Below, in pieces: positions 62,709 through 64,000 of a stretch of 64,000 nucleotides of DNA (position 1 is the stretch's first letter; each line of letters starts with the position of its first letter). Under the pieces are notes generated by a model, which searched no databases, had not been told where the DNA came from, and saw only the letters and a program-made list of their open reading frames with translations. The position numbers were made by a program, and so were the translations under genes. The stretch lies in NCBI RefSeq assembly GCF_024172185.1, contig NZ_JAMZEC010000001.1, positions 3,782,001 to 3,846,000 on the forward strand, read 5' to 3'. This DNA comes from Nonomuraea roseoviolacea subsp. carminata. GTDB lineage: Bacteria > Actinomycetota > Actinomycetes > Streptosporangiales > Streptosporangiaceae.

Positions 62709-63307
62709 TAGTCGCCCTCGTAGCGCTGCTCGCGCCACGGGTCGCCGTACTCGTGGTATCCGGCGCTCTCCCAGAAGCCGGGCCAGTCCTCGTTCAGCAG
62801 CCGGATGCCGCGCACCCACTTGGCGGACTTCCAGAAGTACAGGTGGGGGACGAGCAGCCGGGCCGGGCCGCCGTGGACGGGCGCCAGCTCCTCGCCGTCG
62901 TAGCGGTGGACGATCCACGCCTTGCCGTCGAGCAGGTCCTCGACCGGCAGGTTGGTGGTGTAGCCGCCGTACGAGTGGACCAGCGCGTACTCGGCGGCGC
63001 TCTCCACGTCCTCGAAGAGCACGTCGAGCGAGACGCCCTCCCAGTGGGTGTCCAGCTTGGACCACTTGGTGACGCAGTGGATGTCCACGGCCGGCCGCTC
63101 CTGCGGCAGCGCCATGAACTCCTCCCACGACCACCGGCGGGTCTCACCCGCCTCGGTGTCGATGGCGAACTCCCATCGGTCGGCCGGCACGCGGGGCGTC
63201 GGCCCGGCCGACAGCACGGGGAAGTCCTCGACGAGGTACTGGCCGGGCGGCAGCCGGTCGCCGCCGGCTCGGGGCCGGCCGCGAAAGCCGCGCGAGACGA
63301 TGGCCAC
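62708..63307 (-). CDS. Sulfite oxidase-like molybdopterin oxidoreductase
   Basis: 199 residues, shorter than MsrP (YedY). The molybdenum-coordinating Cys is in VDIHCVTKWS; other conserved parts are YGGYTTNLP, GGPARLLVPHLYFWKSAKWV and the C-terminal WESAGYHEYGDPW. No Tat signal is visible, so it appears cytoplasmic. GTG 63307 is chosen because AAGGAGG lies 5-6 nt upstream; the in-frame ATG at 63325 lacks this. It leads a three-gene operon with the reductase and the DUF6510 gene. Confidence 0.92.
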   Translation of the reverse strand: MAIVSRGFRGRPRAGGDRLPPGQYLVEDFPVLSAGPTPRVPADRWEFAIDTEAGETRRWSWEEFMALPQERPAVDIHCVTKWSKLDTHWEGVSLDVLFEDVESAAEYALVHSYGGYTTNLPVEDLLDGKAWIVHRYDGEELAPVHGGPARLLVPHLYFWKSAKWVRGIRLLNEDWPGFWESAGYHEYGDPWREQRYEGD

Positions 63308-63416
63308 GGCGCCTCCTTCTGACACTCTCCCGCCATTCCATCACGGGCCCGTTCCAAGATCCGCAGGGGGCGCATAGCCTGGGTCGCGGGGCGCCGCCAT
63401 CGGGAGGAGCAGGGCC

Positions 63417-63815
63417 GTGAGCGACCGCAAGCCGTACGGGGTGAACTTCGAGTCGTGGATCGACCGGCAGATCCGCGAGGCGGAGGAGCGCGGCGAGTTC
63501 GACGACCTGCCGGGCAAGGGCAAGCCCCTGCCCGATCTCGACAAGCCGTACGACGAGATGTGGTGGATCAAGCAGAAGCTGCGCAGCGAGGGGCTGTCCA
63601 TGCCGCTGCCGCCGACGCTCCAGCTCCGCAAGGACGCCGAGGAGGCGCTGGCCGAGGCGCGCGCCGCCCGCTCCGAGCGGGAGGCACGGCAGGTGGTCGA
63701 GGAGATCAACGCCCGCATCCGCGAGGCCATCCGCACCGGGCTGTCCGGCCCGCCGCTCAACCTCCTCCCGTACGACGTGGAGAAGGTCGTGGCGGAGTGG
63801 CGCGCGGCCCGCTGA
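63417..63815 (+). CDS. DUF1992 (DnaJ homologue subfamily C28-like) protein
   Basis: 132 residues. FESWIDRQIREAEERGEFDDLPGKGKPL is the DUF1992 signature, followed by NLLPYDVEKVVAEWR. The family is named for similarity to the non-J part of eukaryotic DNAJC28; function unknown. GTG 63417 has GGAGG upstream. It is divergent from the sulfite oxidase-like operon. Confidence 0.94.
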   Translation: MSDRKPYGVNFESWIDRQIREAEERGEFDDLPGKGKPLPDLDKPYDEMWWIKQKLRSEGLSMPLPPTLQLRKDAEEALAEARAARSEREARQVVEEINARIREAIRTGLSGPPLNLLPYDVEKVVAEWRAAR

Positions 63816-63870
63816 GACGCCTGCCGCCGGGTCCTGGACCGACCGCGCGACGGCGCTCACAATCGGGGCC

Positions 63871-64000
63871 ATGGGCGTGGACGAGGGCAGGGACGAGGGC
63901 AGGGACGACGGCGGGCACGTGGGGGCGCGCGCGCCCCGCCGGGAGGACGCCCGGCTGCTGACCGGCCGGGCCAGGTACGCGGGCAACGTGCGGCTCCCCG
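63871..64000 (+). CDS. Molybdenum hydroxylase (xanthine/CO dehydrogenase) large subunit, partial at window end
   Basis: The first 43 codons are in the window: a short Asp/Gly/Arg head with two DEGR repeats, then GARAPRREDARLLTGRARYAGN, the conserved start of the molybdopterin large subunit of aldehyde oxidase, xanthine dehydrogenase and CO dehydrogenase-like enzymes (RxEDxRLLTGxGxYxxD). ATG 63871 has no clear ribosome site. The rest, and any small and medium subunit genes, lie beyond the window. Confidence 0.8.
   Translation, partial: MGVDEGRDEGRDDGGHVGARAPRREDARLLTGRARYAGNVRLP

Overview
The window is high-GC actinomycete chromosome. GTG and TTG starts, leaderless genes, a long Gly/Ala/Pro-rich DnaX linker, DUF3073 and the conserved blocks dnaX-ybaB-recR-DUF5063-ask-asd and SCO5388/SCO5389-like all point to Streptomycetes or Streptosporangiales; the exact genus cannot be read from the sequence. 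I see no prophage, CRISPR array, rRNA or replication origin.

Region by region. 1-7.4 kb: a tRNA-Ser(CGA), a ParB-like small protein, a YpfJ-type zinc metallopeptidase, a LysE exporter, a TetR-MFS efflux pair with two matching operators, and a LysR gene divergent from an oxidoreductase-hydrolase operon. A second tRNA-Ser(GGA) closes this part. 7.4-16.6 kb is housekeeping: SRP RNA, dnaX, a GAF regulator, ybaB, recR, a DUF5063 gene, then aspartokinase and aspartate-semialdehyde dehydrogenase. 16.9-26.8 kb is accessory metabolism and regulation: an M15-like peptidase, TetR and HxlR regulators, an LLM flavin oxidoreductase, an amidohydrolase, SURF1, a GNAT enzyme and a methyltransferase. 27.2-30.2 kb is an AfsR-like SARP regulator whose frame is broken at a run of seven G; similar heptamer-repeat sites lie on both sides of it. 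30.6-36 kb holds a GNAT gene, an aminotransferase/LysR pair, rnhB and a luciferase-like pseudogene that carries an IS200/IS605-type right-end remnant. 36-49.5 kb: an SCO5388-like ATPase, an LCP enzyme, an MFS transporter, a two-gene operon of a four-helix membrane protein and a thymidylate synthase-fold enzyme, a serine hydrolase, a LysR/DHDPS pair, an ABC-F ribosome-protection gene with an attenuator-like leader, and a quinone oxidoreductase behind a SoxR-type box. 49.5-60 kb: menB with a kinase gene, ArsR, DUF3073, a P450/TetR divergent pair, and a flavin monooxygenase with a large repeat-rich LuxR (LAL) regulator. 60-64 kb: a second LCP enzyme, a sulfite oxidase-like/ferredoxin reductase/DUF6510 operon, a DUF1992 gene, and the start of a molybdenum hydroxylase large subunit cut by the window end.

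Two themes run through the window. Many regulator genes are divergent from, or next to, the gene they probably control, and readable palindromes lie between them. Short direct repeats lie just behind the stop codons of at least seven genes, sometimes containing the stop codon. The best candidates for new biology are the thymidylate synthase-fold/membrane protein pair (40920-42209), the solo IS605-like right end inside the broken luciferase-like gene (34576-35634), and the broken SARP gene with its flanking repeat sites (26.9-30.5 kb).
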